In this document: positions 38,659 through 48,538 of the stretch, one piece after another
Position numbering within the stretch: the first letter of the stretch is position 1
How the letters are laid out: the number at the start of each line of letters is the position of its first letter
DNA from: Virgibacillus chiguensis
GTDB lineage: Bacteria > Bacillota > Bacilli > Bacillales > Amphibacillaceae
Reading direction: 5' to 3'
Assembly (NCBI RefSeq): GCF_900129865.1
Contig: NZ_FQXD01000008.1
Location: 126,808 to 190,807 of the forward strand
DNA length: 64,000 bases
Notes under the pieces: generated by a model
Told to the model about the DNA's origin: nothing
Database searches by the model: none
The model's input: only the letters and a program-made list of their open reading frames with translations
Translations under genes and position numbers: made by a program

Positions 38659-39807
38659 ATGAAGAAACCCAAAATTGTGATTGCCCCAGATTCATTTAAA
38701 GAAAGCATGACAGCAAAACAAGCTGCTAAGGCTATAGAGCGTGGATTTCGTTCTGTATATGCAGACGCTTTAGAGGTAGATATTATTCCAATGGCTGATG
38801 GTGGTGAAGGAACAACCCAATCCTTAGCAGACGGATTACAAGGAACACTATATGAAAAAGAAGTTACAGGGCCGTTAGGAGAGAGCGTAGTTGCAAACTA
38901 TGCGATCTCGAGAGATAGATCAACTGCAATCATTGAAATGGCAGAAGCATCAGGTCTTCACCTCGTTCCAAAAGAAAAACGAAATCCATTGATAACTACT
39001 ACTTTTGGTACAGGTGAATTAATCAAAGCAGCCTTAGATAAAGGCGTTACGAAAATTATCCTAGGGATTGGTGGTAGCGCTACAAATGACGGTGGTGCAG
39101 GGATGATTGAGGCACTTGGCGGTGTTTTTTACGACAATCGTGGCTATCAACTAGAGCGAGGTGGCGGGGCATTATCTCATCTAGATCAAATAGACTTGTC
39201 ACATCTAGACGTCCGCTTAAAATCTATAGAAGTAGAAGTTGCTTGTGATGTGGACAATTTGCTTCTTGGTCCTTATGGAGCAAGTGCCGTTTACGGTCCA
39301 CAAAAGGGAGCGACGGAAGAAATGGTTCAACAATTAGATGATGCATTATATACTTTTCATGAAGTCATGGTAAAAGCTACTGGTACCAGTGTTAAAAATG
39401 TACCTGGTTCAGGTGCTGCGGGTGGCTTAGGAGCTGGTCTATTAGCTGTACTTCATGCCAAGTTGAGACCCGGAATTGATATTGTGTTAAAAGAAAGCCA
39501 ATTTTTTAACCGAGTGAAGCACGCTGATCTCGTCATTACAGGAGAAGGAAAAATAGATAGACAAACGATTTACGGCAAAACTCCTATTGGTGTTGCAAAA
39601 GCTGCCAAAAAATGTGGTATTCCTAAGGTCATTGCATTTTGCGGTACGCTAGGAAAAGGATATGAAACGATATATGCTTATGGTATTGATGCAGCATTTA
39701 GTATCACACCTGGCCCATGTCAGCTAGAAGAAGCAATGATACATGCAGAAGCATATTTAGAAGGAGTAGCAAGGAATGTAGCAAAGATTTATTGTCATGA
39801 TATGTAA
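38659..39807 (+). CDS. glxK: Glycerate kinase (GlxK/GarK family)
   Basis: A 382-residue glycerate kinase of the GarK type, which phosphorylates D-glycerate to 2- or 3-phosphoglycerate. Motifs: IAPDSFKESMTAKQAAKAIE, PMADGGEGTTQSL, GIGGSATNDGGAGM, PGSGAAGGLGAGLLAVL and TGEGKIDRQTIYGKTPIG. Full length for the family. A ribosome site AAGGAAGTG precedes ATG 38659. It feeds glycerate into lower glycolysis and ends in a strong terminator. Confidence 0.94.
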   Translation: MKKPKIVIAPDSFKESMTAKQAAKAIERGFRSVYADALEVDIIPMADGGEGTTQSLADGLQGTLYEKEVTGPLGESVVANYAISRDRSTAIIEMAEASGLHLVPKEKRNPLITTTFGTGELIKAALDKGVTKIILGIGGSATNDGGAGMIEALGGVFYDNRGYQLERGGGALSHLDQIDLSHLDVRLKSIEVEVACDVDNLLLGPYGASAVYGPQKGATEEMVQQLDDALYTFHEVMVKATGTSVKNVPGSGAAGGLGAGLLAVLHAKLRPGIDIVLKESQFFNRVKHADLVITGEGKIDRQTIYGKTPIGVAKAAKKCGIPKVIAFCGTLGKGYETIYAYGIDAAFSITPGPCQLEEAMIHAEAYLEGVARNVAKIYCHDM

Positions 39808-39813
39808 AGAGTG

Positions 39814-39854
39814 GAGAAGTGGAATTTCTGAGAGAAAGCCACTTCTCATTTTTT
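39814..39854 (+). terminator. Terminator of the glycerate operon
   Basis: GAGAAGTGG (39814-39822) and CCACTTCTC (39839-39847) form a 9-bp stem followed by ATTTTTT. It lies seven bases past the kinase stop codon. Confidence 0.8.
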
Positions 39855-40017
39855 AGGTTCCTTCATTGTAAGTACAGGAAAAATTTTCAATTTTGCAAGC
39901 CCTTGAAGTACTTAGTAGAGACTACATAAATCCTTTCATCCGCAACCACTAATACAGCCCTTATTAAAAGCATTTCACAACGTCTAACACCACTTGTTAT
40001 TTCAAATGTACTTTTTA

Positions 40018-40779
40018 CTATTCTGGATCTCCTTCTGTAGCTTCAATTCCAGTTACAAGATCATGCTTATCTAAATTAGCTTTAAAAAAATCCTTCGTAT
40101 TGGGAAGTCTAAGGTGCATACTTGATTTTTGTGACATTTGAACCGTGCATTTTTCAATTTCATAATTAAATACATGTCCACCAGAACGACGATGTTCATC
40201 AATAAAATGAAGGTGAAAGCCAGATACTGCCACCCCATTAACATAATGTGGGGTCCAAAACCCTACGATCGTTCCCTTGATATCGTTAAACTCGAATATA
40301 GGCTGTGATTTCACAGCTTCTGTCATTGGCATATACGGTTTTTCCTGAATTTCAACCGTTCTTGTTTTTACCTTTTTAAATACACCTTCCATACGTATAG
40401 CATAAAAAAGATTTTCACTAGGAAAAATCAACTGCATCTTGTTTTCAAAGTCTTTACTAGACATCGGTTGATTAATTTCTTGATAAATATCTGGAGTGAA
40501 ATACGTTAGCGAACAAAATGGCGAACAGTCACTTCCTTTAACTGGGTAAGCTTGTCCATCAGAACGAAGACGGTAAAACGCACCATCAAAACCAATTAAT
40601 TCTCCGTCTAATTGATTAAATGTACCAATACCAAAATCGCCAATTTTTTTTGCTTCAGACATATAAAAGTCCCCATCATAAATGCCGTCCAACAATGATA
40701 CCATTGTCGAAAACTGAAAAACTTGATCAAGTTTTTCATTGGCGTTTGGAACACAGTATTGCTTCGTAAGGTTTCTCAT
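40018..40779 (-). CDS. alsD: Alpha-acetolactate decarboxylase AlsD
   Basis: A 253-residue zinc enzyme that decarboxylates acetolactate to acetoin. The zinc ligands are in GFHLHFIDEHRRSGGHV; the N-terminal FQFSTMVSLLDGIYDGD and FGIGTFNQLDGELIGFDG are typical. It follows alsS by 45 bases on the same strand and forms the acetoin operon, used to limit acid build-up. Confidence 0.95.
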   Translation of the reverse strand: MRNLTKQYCVPNANEKLDQVFQFSTMVSLLDGIYDGDFYMSEAKKIGDFGIGTFNQLDGELIGFDGAFYRLRSDGQAYPVKGSDCSPFCSLTYFTPDIYQEINQPMSSKDFENKMQLIFPSENLFYAIRMEGVFKKVKTRTVEIQEKPYMPMTEAVKSQPIFEFNDIKGTIVGFWTPHYVNGVAVSGFHLHFIDEHRRSGGHVFNYEIEKCTVQMSQKSSMHLRLPNTKDFFKANLDKHDLVTGIEATEGDPE

Positions 40780-40824
40780 TTTCTCTTTTCACTTCCTTAA
40801 TGAATTAAAATTTGAATTAACATA

Positions 40825-42513
40825 TTATGCCTCATCAGATACCCTAGGAAACTTCCCGTCAGCTAAATGAATATTATCACTGTAATCAACCGGAATATCA
40901 ATTAAAACAGGACCATCTGTATGAATAGCTTTTAGAAGTACAACGGAAAGGTCATTGGGTGAATTTATTCTAAACCCCGTTGCTCCAAAACTCTCCGCAT
41001 ACTTTACAACATCAATACTACCGAACTCTATTCCTGATGTACGATTATATTTCATTTGCTGTTGGAACGCCACCATGTCATAGGAACTATCATTCCAAAC
41101 AAGATGAACAATTGGTGCTTTCAGTCTAACCGCGGTTTCTAATTCCATGGACGAGAACAAGAAACCTCCATCTCCAGACACAGAGATAACTTTCTTGTGC
41201 GGATGGACAAGCGTTGAGGCAATTGCCCAAGGGAGGGCAACACCAAGTGTCTGCATACCATTTGAGAATAGAAGCCCCAAAGGACGATAGCATCGAAAAT
41301 ATCTTGCCATCCAAATGGCATGAGAACCAACATCACAAGTTATCGTTGTATCATCATCCACCAGTTTGCGTAATTCATATATAATTTGTAGCGGATGTAC
41401 GCGATCCGTTTTCCTTTCTCTTGGAGGTTTACTTTGAAATTCTAATGCTTTTTGTAATTGTCGAAGCGTAGGCTTAAATGACTCATCATGAAAGACTGGA
41501 AGGGAAACTTGAGCCATATGCTCCAATGTTTCAGTAATATCTCCCACAAGTTCAATTTCAGGCTGATAGTCAAAATCAACGTCTGCTTGAATGACATCAA
41601 GATGTAAAATGGTACGCTTGCTCTTATTCCATAATACCGGATCATATTCAATTGGGTTGTAACCGATTGTCAATACGACATCGGATTTTTCTAACAATAT
41701 ATCCCCAGGTTGATTGTGAAATAACCCAATTCTACCAAAATATTGATCTTCTAAATCATGAGAAAGCGTCCCTGCTGCTTGATACGTTTCAACAAACGGT
41801 AACTTCCATTTCCTTAATAGTTGACGTACAGCTCCTACTGTTTCAGGTCTTCCACCTCTCATCCCCACTAGAACAACAGGAAAATGCGCTTTGCGAATAG
41901 TAGCTATTGATCTACGAATATCTTTTTCTGGAGCGCTTCCGAGTTTTGGAACGTATAAAGATTTTAGCGTGTTAACCTTTACCTGTTCTAATATCACATC
42001 CTGTGGAAAACTAAGAAAAGTTGCCCCCTTTTCCCCAGATGTTGCCACTCTAAACGCATTGGTTATGGCTTCAGGGATATTATGAGAATCTTCCACCTCT
42101 GCACTGTATTTTGTAATCGATTGAAACAATGCTACGTTATCCATTGATTGATGTGTATTTTTTAGAAGGTCCGACCTTTTTACAGCTCCGGCTAGAGCAA
42201 CTACTGGATCCCCTTCTTTATTGGCGGTTAATAGACCAGTAGCCAAATTAGATGCTCCAGGCCCTGAAGTCACTAAACATACCCCTGGCTTCCCCGTTAA
42301 TCTACCAATTGCTGCTGCCATAAAAACTGCATTTTGTTCATGACGGCAAACGATTAATTCAGGCCCCCTATCTTTTAATGCATCAAATACTGCATCAATT
42401 TTTGCTCCTGGAATAGCAAAAACATGAGTGACACCTTGCTGAATGAGACTATCCACCACAAGCTCTGCCCCTCTTACTGTAAGTGCTTCTTTTTCAACGT
42501 CTACATTATTCAA
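40825..42513 (-). CDS. alsS: Catabolic acetolactate synthase AlsS
   Basis: A ThDP enzyme of about 562 residues that condenses two pyruvates. The catalytic Glu is in [14 protein letters not shown], and the ThDP motif runs from [14 protein letters not shown] to [10 protein letters not shown]. It lacks an FAD-dependent signature and pairs with alsD, so it is the catabolic type. Start: TTG at 42513 has GAGGGAG eight bases upstream; an in-frame GTG at 42522 overlaps that site. It is divergent from alsR, its expected activator. Confidence 0.95.
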   Translation of the reverse strand: MNNVDVEKEALTVRGAELVVDSLIQQGVTHVFAIPGAKIDAVFDALKDRGPELIVCRHEQNAVFMAAAIGRLTGKPGVCLVTSGPGASNLATGLLTANKEGDPVVALAGAVKRSDLLKNTHQSMDNVALFQSITKYSAEVEDSHNIPEAITNAFRVATSGEKGATFLSFPQDVILEQVKVNTLKSLYVPKLGSAPEKDIRRSIATIRKAHFPVVLVGMRGGRPETVGAVRQLLRKWKLPFVETYQAAGTLSHDLEDQYFGRIGLFHNQPGDILLEKSDVVLTIGYNPIEYDPVLWNKSKRTILHLDVIQADVDFDYQPEIELVGDITETLEHMAQVSLPVFHDESFKPTLRQLQKALEFQSKPPRERKTDRVHPLQIIYELRKLVDDDTTITCDVGSHAIWMARYFRCYRPLGLLFSNGMQTLGVALPWAIASTLVHPHKKVISVSGDGGFLFSSMELETAVRLKAPIVHLVWNDSSYDMVAFQQQMKYNRTSGIEFGSIDVVKYAESFGATGFRINSPNDLSVVLLKAIHTDGPVLIDIPVDYSDNIHLADGKFPRVSDEA

Positions 42514-42667
42514 AGTCTTCACTCCCTCTATATAATTAAAATATTTAAAATGAATTATATTTAGTGTATTATTAATTATATGTTTAACAGGGAATTATTT
42601 CCAATACAAATTTGTCGTACATTTAATATGTTAAACGACTGAATTCGCATTCAGAAAGGAAGAGTGG

Positions 42668-43549
42668 ATGATAGAACTACACCATCTACGCTATTTTATA
42701 GTTGTAGCTGAAGAACTACATTTTGGAAAAGCAGCACTTCGATTGCAAATGACGCAGCCCCCACTTAGTCAGCAAATAAAGCACCTAGAAAGGGAAATTG
42801 GTGTAACTTTGTTGAAGAGGTCAAAGAGGACAGTTACGCTAACAACAGCAGGAAAAGTTTTTTTAAAACATGTAAAACAAGGACTTGCACAAATCGATTA
42901 CGCAGTGGATATGGCCAAACAGACAGAAAGAGGGGAAAGCGGAGAATTAAAAATCGGGTTTGTTGGTTCTGCTACATTTGAGATTCTACCACCCTTAATT
43001 AGAAAATATCAAAAACGATTTCCTTCCGTTAAAATTGGGCTACAAGAGCTTTCTACTGCAAATCAAGTAAAAGGACTGTTAAACGGAAGTATTGACATCG
43101 GCATCCTTCATCCACCAATAAAAAATGATGACCTTATACTACATACAGTAAAGAAAGACAATTGTGTACTGGTAGTTCCAAAGGGACACTCGCTCGCTTT
43201 AAAAGAACCAGTCCATTTGAAAGATCTTCATAGCGAATCAATGATTTTTATTTCTAAAGAAACCTGGCCTTATTTATATAGTAAGTTTAATCTCTTGTGT
43301 AAAAAAGCAGGGTTCACTCCTAATATTCATCACGAGTCTACGGAATACCATATGATAATTAGTTTAGTGTCTGCCGGGTTGGGAGTTTCAATCGTTCCTT
43401 CAACCGCTAAAAAATCATTGAATTTCGATGTGGTATATAAAGAAATTGAAAATTTTTCATTGGATGCTGAATGGGTTACTGCACATAAAAAAGATAACCA
43501 AAATCCTGCTTTGTTAAATTTCACAGAGGCCTTACATTCGTATTTATAG
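42668..43549 (+). CDS. alsR: LysR-type activator AlsR
   Basis: A 293-residue LysR-family regulator. The winged HTH is at residues 1-60 (HHLRYFIVVAEELHFGKAAL, MTQPPLSQQIKHLEREIGV), followed by the two-lobed effector domain (ELKIGFVGSATFEILPPLI). AlsR activates alsSD in response to acetate and low pH in B. subtilis. Divergent placement 144 bases from alsS supports this role. ATG at 42668 follows AAAGGAAGAG. Confidence 0.9.
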   Translation: MIELHHLRYFIVVAEELHFGKAALRLQMTQPPLSQQIKHLEREIGVTLLKRSKRTVTLTTAGKVFLKHVKQGLAQIDYAVDMAKQTERGESGELKIGFVGSATFEILPPLIRKYQKRFPSVKIGLQELSTANQVKGLLNGSIDIGILHPPIKNDDLILHTVKKDNCVLVVPKGHSLALKEPVHLKDLHSESMIFISKETWPYLYSKFNLLCKKAGFTPNIHHESTEYHMIISLVSAGLGVSIVPSTAKKSLNFDVVYKEIENFSLDAEWVTAHKKDNQNPALLNFTEALHSYL

Positions 43550-44059
43550 GCGAAATCCATATGATGAAGAGCATTAGAATACAGGAAAAAATACATCTTC
43601 AAGTAGAGCAAGTCCCTTTCATGCACAGTAATTTATGGCATACATCTTTATTTATTGCATACCGTTTATTGTATGGAAAAAATTAGAAAACTTGTCCTTT
43701 CTAAAATTTTTTATAAGGAGATGATAACATCTGAAATTAAAGATTTTATGGGAAATAATACCACGCTCAAAGACGAAATAAGTAAGAGTCACTATTTTTT
43801 CGGTTTTGTATCTTTTTTATAGGAATTTTAGCTGTTTGTACTTTAATGGAATCCATTGCTTTTCTGTCAAAATTCCTAGTTCATGGTAGATAGTGCGTGT
43901 TTCCATCATCATAGTTTTGTCATGAAACGCCTCTGCTAAATTAGGAAACCAACTTCATGAACAATGAAATGAACCTTTTCCACCCCTGACTATAATTCAT
44001 TGGTTTCCTATAGTATAAAATAAAAACTAGTTATAACTAGTTAGAAGGAAGGGAAGATA
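43550..44059. other. Spacer between alsR and the toxin-like pair
   Basis: No convincing gene. A 35-codon open frame (43722-43829, MITSEIKDFMGNN...) has AGGAG touching its ATG and is doubtful. The right end holds the palindrome at 44025-44042 and the ribosome site of the next gene. Confidence 0.45.
44025..44042. promoter_or_regulatory. Perfect 18-bp palindrome upstream of the NTTRR-F1/aerolysin-like gene
   Basis: AACTAGTTATAACTAGTT is identical to its reverse complement and ends just before the ribosome site (AGAAGGAAGGGAAG). Position and symmetry suggest an operator for a dimeric repressor, or a short mRNA hairpin covering the ribosome site. No known family was matched. Confidence 0.45.
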
Positions 44060-45625
44060 ATGACTAACTTAAATTTTGTTGAAAACAGCGGGTTTGAATC
44101 CGCAACAACAGAACCATGGAGAGCAGCAAACACATCCGTAACGAATCAGCATTCCCATTCTGGCTCATGTGCAGCCATTTTCCCGGGAAATAATACTTCC
44201 TCCTATTTAGCCCAATACGTCCCTGTTCATTCTAAAGAACAATTTGAATTTGAAATTCATTTAGGGAAAATAGGAAATGAGTCTTCCAATTCGATTCTTT
44301 TACAAATAACTTTCCATGATAGTGCCTATAAATATCTAGGTAGCGGACTATTTGTTAATATTCCTGCTGACAAAATACCAAATGTAGAAAAAGAGAATTG
44401 GCTGTCCATATGCCAAAAAACGACCACAGCCCCTCAAGAAACAGCAACAGCATTCATTTTAATTAACGAATTAGGAAATACAGGAGAGGCTCCAATACTA
44501 CTGGATGATATCTCTTTATCACCCACATACGGACATGGTGTTAATAACAAATCAAATCATATGGAGACGGAAGTCGCTAAATCATCTGTTAATTTTTCAC
44601 AAGAAAATATGCCAACTGCGAATGAATTATCAACTAGTAATTCGCTATTCACCGACTTTGCCGATAATCAGCCTAGTATTACGATGGAAAATACGATTAA
44701 TACAACGTCATCTCGCTTTATAAATCTCTGCCTTTTAAATTCAGAAGCAGAAACAGTAGATCTTATTGAACTTTTTTCAGCCTTTGCTAGTTTTTGGACC
44801 GAAGAGAACAGAGGTGGTGATTACACTATCTTCACGTTACCTCACTCTAACAATAGTATTGCACAAGGAATTAAAGTATCATCTACTTCACCCACTTTTT
44901 ATGAAGATCCAGAAGTAATACTACTCAGTAACCCACAAACATTGGATACATTAACCTTTGAAAATACAACTAATAAAGTGATCACAGATACAATTCAATT
45001 TAATCAACATACTCAAACATCAGAATCTTGGCGCTTATTAGAAGCCGTTTCTATCGGTGGAGATAATTTTTATAATATGAATACTCCTTTTGACCTAAAT
45101 AATTTTTCGGATACGCTAACAGAATCAACGTTACCAGGCAATATCCCTTTTACAACGATATTTTCTAATACGGCTCAATCCCTAGAAATTGACCTAAATC
45201 AAACAAACTCCCAATTTGGAAGACAATCTTGGAATATAGAACAACCAATTCGATTACTCCCTGACACCATCACAAGAGTTAGCTTTCAAACAAGGCTCAC
45301 TCAGGAAAGAAGTGTTTTTCAATTCAACTTCGACATTACAGGATTTTTAGGGGTTACAACTACTCGCCCTGTCAATGGTGTGACAGAACATTACTTTCCT
45401 ATAACAGAAATTATACAGGAATCTGTATATCCTCAAATTGAGGTTCGCCCTGAATTCAATGGACTCCGTTGCACAAATATAGGGGAGTATATCACCGAAT
45501 ATCGTATTGAACCAACTCTTTTAATAGAAATACAAAGCATAACCAACCCATTTAGAAATAAGGAAATTATTATACCTGTTGAAAATCTTGGTAATACTGT
45601 CATTTCCTTTGATGACTTTGAATAA
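44060..45625 (+). CDS. NTTRR-F1 domain fused to an aerolysin-like beta-pore domain
   Basis: A 521-residue protein with no signal peptide. Residues 1 to about 158 match the NTTRR-F1 domain of Bacillus collagen-like spore-surface proteins (NFVENSGFESATTEPW, HSHSGSCAAIFPG, YLAQYVPV, PILLDDISLSP). A Ser/Asn-rich linker follows to about 215. Residues of about 290-440 have the alternating Ser/Thr pattern of aerolysin/ETX-MTX2 pore proteins: TFENTTNKVITDTIQF, SWRLLEAVSIGG, QSWNIEQPIRLLPDTITRV then a last long strand. Collagen repeats are absent. It is nine bases before the stop-to-RBS region of the MTX2-like gene and surely cotranscribed. Function as a spore-borne pore-former is inference. Confidence 0.7.
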   Translation: MTNLNFVENSGFESATTEPWRAANTSVTNQHSHSGSCAAIFPGNNTSSYLAQYVPVHSKEQFEFEIHLGKIGNESSNSILLQITFHDSAYKYLGSGLFVNIPADKIPNVEKENWLSICQKTTTAPQETATAFILINELGNTGEAPILLDDISLSPTYGHGVNNKSNHMETEVAKSSVNFSQENMPTANELSTSNSLFTDFADNQPSITMENTINTTSSRFINLCLLNSEAETVDLIELFSAFASFWTEENRGGDYTIFTLPHSNNSIAQGIKVSSTSPTFYEDPEVILLSNPQTLDTLTFENTTNKVITDTIQFNQHTQTSESWRLLEAVSIGGDNFYNMNTPFDLNNFSDTLTESTLPGNIPFTTIFSNTAQSLEIDLNQTNSQFGRQSWNIEQPIRLLPDTITRVSFQTRLTQERSVFQFNFDITGFLGVTTTRPVNGVTEHYFPITEIIQESVYPQIEVRPEFNGLRCTNIGEYITEYRIEPTLLIEIQSITNPFRNKEIIIPVENLGNTVISFDDFE

Positions 45626-45642
45626 AGAGGAGTGTGATATTC

Positions 45643-46458
45643 ATGGCAATTATAGATTTGCTTCGATTAACAGGAGAAGCTGGTGTAAGATGGTTATCTG
45701 ACGATGGATTAGAATATCCGAGAGATTATGATCGTGTGCAATTACTATGGGGAAATGATACTCCTATAATTGATCCTCCCGGTGGTAGAATTATATCTAA
45801 TACACCACCTAGAACGATTGTGGCAAGAAAAGAAATAACAAATAATACAGATCGCCCCTCTGAACCCCAAACAATTACATTTGAACGAACAACAGAAAAT
45901 GTATTTCGTACGGAAACAACAGAAGGCTATGAAGTTGGTACTTCTTTAGAAGCTAAAGCTAGTGCTGATGTATTCTTTGGTAGTCTAGATATTACTGTAT
46001 CTACAAATTTTAAATTTAATGTATCTACAACCCAAGCGGAAGAAAGCAAAGAGTCCATAACATGGAGAGAGGAAATACCTATTGTCGTACCACCTAGAAC
46101 GAAAACCCGTGTGGACTTCATCATTGAAATCGGGGAATTTGATCAACTCGTTCCCTTTATTCTTCCTTTTGCTGGTTTTTTTAGAGCTATAAAAGGTACT
46201 ACTGTCGTTAAAGGTGGAAGGTTAACGGAACCAAATTCTCAAGGAAGAACAATTGCACAATATATGGAGCAATTAGGCGATATAAAAGTCACAAAAGGAG
46301 GGCTTGGTGTTTTTGTCTTTGGAGAGACTTCATTAAGTGGAGCTCTTGGCATTGAATCAAATACCGTAATTACCAATTTTCCTCTTCCTCCGAGTAATGC
46401 AGAAGTAACAGTTGATACGATAGAAGGGCCATCCGGGCCTCGTTCTGTATATTTTTAA
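45643..46458 (+). CDS. ETX/MTX2-like (aerolysin-fold) pore-forming protein
   Basis: A 271-residue protein with the ETX/MTX2 arrangement: KEITNNTDRPSEPQTITFER (paired strand start), EGYEVGTSLEAKASADVFFG then a Ser/Thr-alternating insertion-hairpin region (TVSTNFKFNVSTTQAEESKE), SITWREEIPIVVPPRTKTRV and a closing strand DFIIEIGEF. These are the landmarks of beta-pore toxins of the epsilon-toxin/Mtx2 family. There is no signal peptide. The head (receptor) part is small. Start 45643 has GAGGAG ten bases upstream. It lies 17 bases after the NTTRR-F1 fusion gene, suggesting a two-protein unit. A terminator follows. Confidence 0.78.
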   Translation: MAIIDLLRLTGEAGVRWLSDDGLEYPRDYDRVQLLWGNDTPIIDPPGGRIISNTPPRTIVARKEITNNTDRPSEPQTITFERTTENVFRTETTEGYEVGTSLEAKASADVFFGSLDITVSTNFKFNVSTTQAEESKESITWREEIPIVVPPRTKTRVDFIIEIGEFDQLVPFILPFAGFFRAIKGTTVVKGGRLTEPNSQGRTIAQYMEQLGDIKVTKGGLGVFVFGETSLSGALGIESNTVITNFPLPPSNAEVTVDTIEGPSGPRSVYF

Positions 46459-46479
46459 GTAATTTCCACTTAAAATTAT

Positions 46480-46516
46480 AAAATATCTCCTACCGATTGG
46501 CAGTAGGAGATATTTT
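46480..46516 (+). terminator. Terminator of the toxin-like pair
   Basis: AAAATATCTCCTAC pairs with GTAGGAGATATTTT (13-14 bp, nine-base loop), with a short T-run on the plus strand. It lies about 22 bases after the stop codon. Confidence 0.75.
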
Positions 46517-46705
46517 ATGGGTTACAAGATGTTGTAAAACTGCCACTTTCAAAATTGGAATACGTGAATTAATACCCTTTTTCGAACTTTTAGGTCAGAC
46601 TATTGCGCCACTCGACAATGAACAGGAAATGAAAGAAAACCACAACTAAATGAAGCTATATCTACTTTATTTCCTTTTGCTTAAATCATCTAGATATTTT
46701 TAAAT

Positions 46706-47338
46706 TTAGAAAATACGATATACAACTAATCGACCTGATGGCTGTACTCCTGATATTGTGCCACCTATGCTAATAGGAAGTGGACTAATATTAACAAGAC
46801 TAATTGTATCTCCAACAGCTAGGTTTTCAAGCCCAAAAGCTATAACTTCCTGTCCAGCAGAAGTTCCATAGTTGGCGCCATATAAACCAAAGGGACCGAC
46901 AATGTTACCATTAAGTGATATTGCTACACCGAAAGGACCATTTGAAGTCGTAGAAGGCATTAGAGTTCCAATTAAATAATAGACACCTGCTTCTTGAATG
47001 GTTAAAGTATCTGCACCATCAAAACTAATATTATTGCCCAAAAATCTACCAGGTGTAAAAAAAACTGCCTCTCCATAAGTTAAAGCTTGTGTTTCGTATG
47101 ATGCTAAATCGGCATATGTCCCAAATGCCCCTCCAGTTGCTCCTGTTGCTCCTGTTGCTCCTGTTGCTCCTGTTGCTCCAGTAGGGCCCGTTGGACCGGT
47201 CGGACCGGTGGGACCGGTGGGACCCGTTGGACCAGGAATACCTCCACAAGATATATTATTTATAACATTACATCCAGAACAACCGGGGCAACCAATTTTA
47301 AAACAATTGCTCTTATTGCAATTAGGTCTTATACGCAT
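46706..47338 (-). CDS. BclA-like collagen-repeat exosporium glycoprotein
   Basis: A 210-residue protein. Residues 1-32 are Cys-rich ([17 protein letters not shown]), residues 33-70 are collagen triplets (six GPT then five GAT), and residues of about 72-210 form a C1q/TNF-like beta-jelly-roll ([43 protein letters not shown]). This is the plan of BclA, the hair-like glycoprotein on the outer spore surface; the Thr in each triplet is the usual glycan site. The repeat is short against BclA of the B. cereus group. AGGGAG precedes the ATG, and a sigma-K-like promoter is upstream. Confidence 0.85.
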   Translation of the reverse strand: MRIRPNCNKSNCFKIGCPGCSGCNVINNISCGGIPGPTGPTGPTGPTGPTGPTGATGATGATGATGATGGAFGTYADLASYETQALTYGEAVFFTPGRFLGNNISFDGADTLTIQEAGVYYLIGTLMPSTTSNGPFGVAISLNGNIVGPFGLYGANYGTSAGQEVIAFGLENLAVGDTISLVNISPLPISIGGTISGVQPSGRLVVYRIF

Positions 47339-47644
47339 TTATTTTTCTCCCTTCATCAATATTTTCACATCATTAATAAGATATGAATAAATAAAAATTG
47401 TGTATCATTCACCTACCTATATTGTTAAAAACTAACCTAGTTACTGCAAAAAACCTTTACGGCAAAAAAACGGTGATTGTTCTTCCATCTTAAATTTCTC
47501 TTATAGCGCAAAATAGAATACGAACAAATTGTGTACAGCATATAAATTAAAGAATATAAGCACGAATAGGTTACGTGTATTCCCCTAGCTCTTGCTAAGA
47601 TGAAAAATCACTTTTATCTTTTTGATCGTTTACTATCACTGTTT
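47339..47644. other. Spacer between BclA-like and appendage-like genes
   Basis: AT-rich, with the promoter of the BclA-like gene at its left end. No gene or clear terminator is seen. Confidence 0.45.
47377..47404 (-). promoter_or_regulatory. Putative sigma-K promoter of the BclA-like gene
   Basis: On the minus strand CATATCTTA fits the sigma-K -10 pattern CATANNNTA, with ACAC about 15-16 bases upstream as -35. Mother-cell expression fits an exosporium protein. Confidence 0.4.
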
Positions 47645-48538
47645 TTAGAAAGGAATACTTTGCTTGGGACACGAAAATGGAAAATTATTACTTCTAGGTT
47701 CACAATACTTTCCTTCCAAATTAACGGTTGCAGGGCTAGTTGCAAACACACTAAGGCAAATAGAAATACGTATACTTAACTCTACACAGCAGCCACAGAG
47801 TTCAACAAAATTAACCTTACATTTAAAGTCGGAAAGCTTACATTCAATTGAAGTGCCTACAGGTGCACATAAATATACGGTTTCTGCTTCCCAAAAAGGA
47901 AGAGTACATTGACCGCCTATGTCTCCCATCTCATCGATAAATTGAATGGTTATAAATCCTTTCAATACTATATCCACTTCTTGTAAAGTTACTTTCTCAC
48001 CGCTTATCGTTGTTTCTATATTAGTACGATTTTCCGGATCGGATTGCTCAACACAGCATATAGCATTCTCAGAGCTTGGATCCATTTGATTTCCTTCCAT
48101 GTCTGACAAAAAACAATTAATTTCATAGCTCGGTGAATTACTGTTTTGAACCGCAGTTTGAATATATAATGTTCCCGAACAATATGCAGCACCAGGTGTT
48201 GTTTGACATTGCACCTCAACTGATTGAAGATCAGTGAACTGCGCGTTATAAGTCTGCCCCCCTGTTAAACTAGTTACATAATTTCCGTTTACAAACAAAT
48301 CAATACTCTTCGTACATTGTTCAGCAATTGTGACAGTGAAATTCCCAGTGAAATTCTCTACATTTGTACCGTCCCAAATTAACGTTCTGGTACCATCACA
48401 CGGTACGTTAAAGTTGATACAAAAATCTCCCGCATTATCTTTACTTATAGACACATGCTCCTTGGATTTAATATTTATGATTTGGTTAATCCAATCATAA
48501 ACCTTTGTTACATTCATACAATGTGATTCAACATTCAT
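47645..48538 (-). CDS. S-Ena (DUF3992)-like spore appendage/coat protein
   Basis: A 297-residue, Cys-rich (about 20 Cys) protein. Residues of about 30-125 carry a pattern like endospore-appendage subunits: SISKDNAGDFCINFNVPCDG, TLIWDG, GNFTVTI, KSIDLFVNG, FTDLQSVEVQC, YCSGTLYI. The second half is another beta-rich, Cys-rich region (VYLCAPVGTSIECKL, ELCGCCVEL). The N-terminal MNVTKVYDWINQ helix resembles that of other Bacillaceae spore surface proteins. The Cys content suits intersubunit disulfides. AAAGGAGG precedes the ATG; a CATATATTA at 48641-48649 could be a sigma-K -10. Family assignment is moderate only. Confidence 0.55.
   Translation of the reverse strand: MNVESHCMNVTKVYDWINQIINIKSKEHVSISKDNAGDFCINFNVPCDGTRTLIWDGTNVENFTGNFTVTIAEQCTKSIDLFVNGNYVTSLTGGQTYNAQFTDLQSVEVQCQTTPGAAYCSGTLYIQTAVQNSNSPSYEINCFLSDMEGNQMDPSSENAICCVEQSDPENRTNIETTISGEKVTLQEVDIVLKGFITIQFIDEMGDIGGQCTLPFWEAETVYLCAPVGTSIECKLSDFKCKVNFVELCGCCVELSIRISICLSVFATSPATVNLEGKYCEPRSNNFPFSCPKQSIPF

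Noticed and set aside
43722..43829. 35-codon plus-strand frame MITSEIKDFMGNN
   Set aside because: AGGAG directly abuts the ATG and the sequence resembles no known small protein.
47046..47249. Alternative frame rich in Ser-Asn-Arg repeats
   Set aside because: It is a shadow of the collagen triplets in the BclA-like gene.
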